In this document: positions 63,101 through 64,000 of the stretch, piece after piece | How the letters are laid out: every line of letters starts with the position of its first letter | How positions within the stretch are numbered: the stretch's first letter is position 1 | From: Rhodoblastus sp963704565 | Lineage (GTDB): Bacteria > Pseudomonadota > Alphaproteobacteria > Rhizobiales > Beijerinckiaceae | Direction: 5' to 3' | Assembly (NCBI GenBank): GCA_963704565.1 | Contig: OY969917.1 | Location: 992,001 to 1,056,000 of the forward strand | DNA length: 64,000 nucleotides | The notes under the pieces: generated by a model | What the model was told of the DNA's origin: nothing | The model's input: only the letters and a program-made list of their open reading frames with translations | The model's database searches: none | Position numbers and translations under genes: made by a program

Positions 63101-64000
63101 CCGGCGCGTCCTGCTCGGCGTTCAGTCCAGCGTTCTCGGTCGCCCCTGGCGCAGCCGGCTCGATGCGGCAGGCGACGCGCGGGCGCTGGCCATCGCCCAG
63201 CAGAACGGCCTGCCCGACCTTTTGTCCCGCGTGCTGGCGGGCCGGGGCGTGACGCCCGAAAACGCGCTCGGCCATCTCGACCCAACTCTTCGCGCGCTGC
63301 TGCCGGAGCCCTTTTCCCTCACCGCGCTGGAGGAGGCGACCGAAAGGCTGGTCCGCGCCGTCGAAAAGCAGGAAACCATCGCCATTTTCGGCGATTATGA
63401 CGTGGACGGCGCCTGTTCCTCAGCGCTTTTGGCGGAATTTTTCGATTTCTGCGGCGTTCCCCGCCTGATTCACATTCCCGACCGCATCACCGAGGGCTAT
63501 GGCCCCAATGTTGAGGCGATCCGGGCGTTTTCCGCGCGCGGCGCCACCTTGTTGGTTACGGTGGACTGCGGCACGACCAGTTTCGAGCCTTTCGCCGAGG
63601 CGCGGCGCCTCGGCATGGATGTGGTCGTACTTGACCACCATCAGGCGCCCGAAACTTTGCCAAACGCCATCGTGGTCAATCCCAACCGCCAGGACGACGT
63701 TTCGGGCCAGGGCGCGCTTTGCGCCGCCGGCGTGGCCTTCGTCGCTCTGGTCGCGCTCAACCGGGCGCTGCGCGCGCGCGGTTTCTGGCGCGAGCGGCAG
63801 GAGTTCGACCTTTTGGGCTCGCTCGATCTGGTGGCGCTCGCCACCGTGGCCGATGTCGCGCCGCTCACCGGCCTCAACCGCGCCTTCGTCACCAAGGGCC
63901 TCGCGCTGATGAAATCGCGCGGCCGGGTCGGCTTGCGGGCCTTGGCCGATGTCGCCAAGCTCAACGGGCCGCCGCGCGCCTTTCATCTGGGCTTCCTGCT
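63090..64000 (+). CDS. recJ: Single-stranded-DNA-specific exonuclease RecJ, 3' end beyond window
   Basis: 5'-3' exonuclease on single-stranded DNA in recombination and mismatch repair. The 303 visible residues hold the DHH phosphoesterase motifs: IFGDYDVDGACSSALL, IPDRITEGYG, VTVDCGTT and VLDHHQAPETLPNAIVVNPN, then ATVADVAPLTG. The N-terminus begins MESDRRVLLGVQSSVLGRPW. The frame is open at the window edge, so roughly half the protein is missing. It starts inside the end of the GST gene. Confidence 0.95.
   Translation, partial: MESDRRVLLGVQSSVLGRPWRSRLDAAGDARALAIAQQNGLPDLLSRVLAGRGVTPENALGHLDPTLRALLPEPFSLTALEEATERLVRAVEKQETIAIFGDYDVDGACSSALLAEFFDFCGVPRLIHIPDRITEGYGPNVEAIRAFSARGATLLVTVDCGTTSFEPFAEARRLGMDVVVLDHHQAPETLPNAIVVNPNRQDDVSGQGALCAAGVAFVALVALNRALRARGFWRERQEFDLLGSLDLVALATVADVAPLTGLNRAFVTKGLALMKSRGRVGLRALADVAKLNGPPRAFHLGFL

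Overview
The window is high-GC, densely coded DNA from an alphaproteobacterium, most likely an order Rhizobiales/Hyphomicrobiales member near Beijerinckiaceae/Methylocystaceae. This placement is inferred, not proven. It rests on gene orders and styles (YfgM-like-der, lolC-lolD-dnaE, metG-tatD-MBL), a RIME-like intergenic repeat at 40748-40845, a GTTC-N7-GTTC LexA-type box at 62463-62477, frequent TTG/GTG starts, and the mix of an AlkB alkane hydroxylase, HiPIP and c-type cytochromes. I see no rRNA, tRNA or CRISPR.

Layout. 1-10 kb: a truncated class I aminotransferase, a Tat-exported cysteine peptidase, queA, a PEP-CTERM protein, alkB facing away from metG-tatD-MBL hydrolase, and a squalene/phytoene synthase-like protein. 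10-13 kb: trmFO carrying a +1 frameshift, a second PEP-CTERM gene, and a 260-bp second copy of the trmFO 5' end. 13-19 kb: an AcfC-like binding protein, YfgM-like-der, then an AT-richer islet. There an IS5-family element (TAT target duplication) splits a small membrane-protein gene, beside a decayed gene and a relic of an IS110-type end. 18-23 kb: SDR, purF, cvpA and radA on the minus strand. 23-29 kb: an A-type Fe-S carrier and a complete biotin set (bioC, a BioH-like esterase, bioF, bioB, bioA, bioD) on alternating strands, with bioA and bioD starting on the same CATG.

29.5-36.4 kb is the most interesting block: a HiPIP, three diheme c4-like cytochromes, an outer-membrane porin with one N-terminal heme site (Cyc2-like), a lone ccmI and two unknown genes. 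Together they could form an outer-membrane-to-periplasm electron conduit, as in Fe(II) oxidisers. 36-47 kb is mostly housekeeping (PfkB kinase, nitroreductase, queE, L,D-transpeptidase, alpha/beta hydrolase, smpB, dapA, lytic transglycosylase, family 5 uracil-DNA glycosylase, NYN protein), with a 268-bp foldback element at 46050-46317 whose terminal repeats supply the stop codons of both neighbours. 48-54 kb holds lolC-lolD and dnaE, preceded by DnaA-box-like sites.

54-62 kb is accessory: a methyltransferase, two copies of a roughly 92-bp MITE-like repeat around an IS66 TnpA fragment, small secreted His/Tyr-rich and Gly/His-rich proteins, a Spy/CpxP-like protein, a full IS110/IS1111-type element with 13-bp inverted repeats, and an unrecognised translationally coupled two-gene module (60049-62135). 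The window ends with a GST gene and the start of recJ behind a candidate SOS box.
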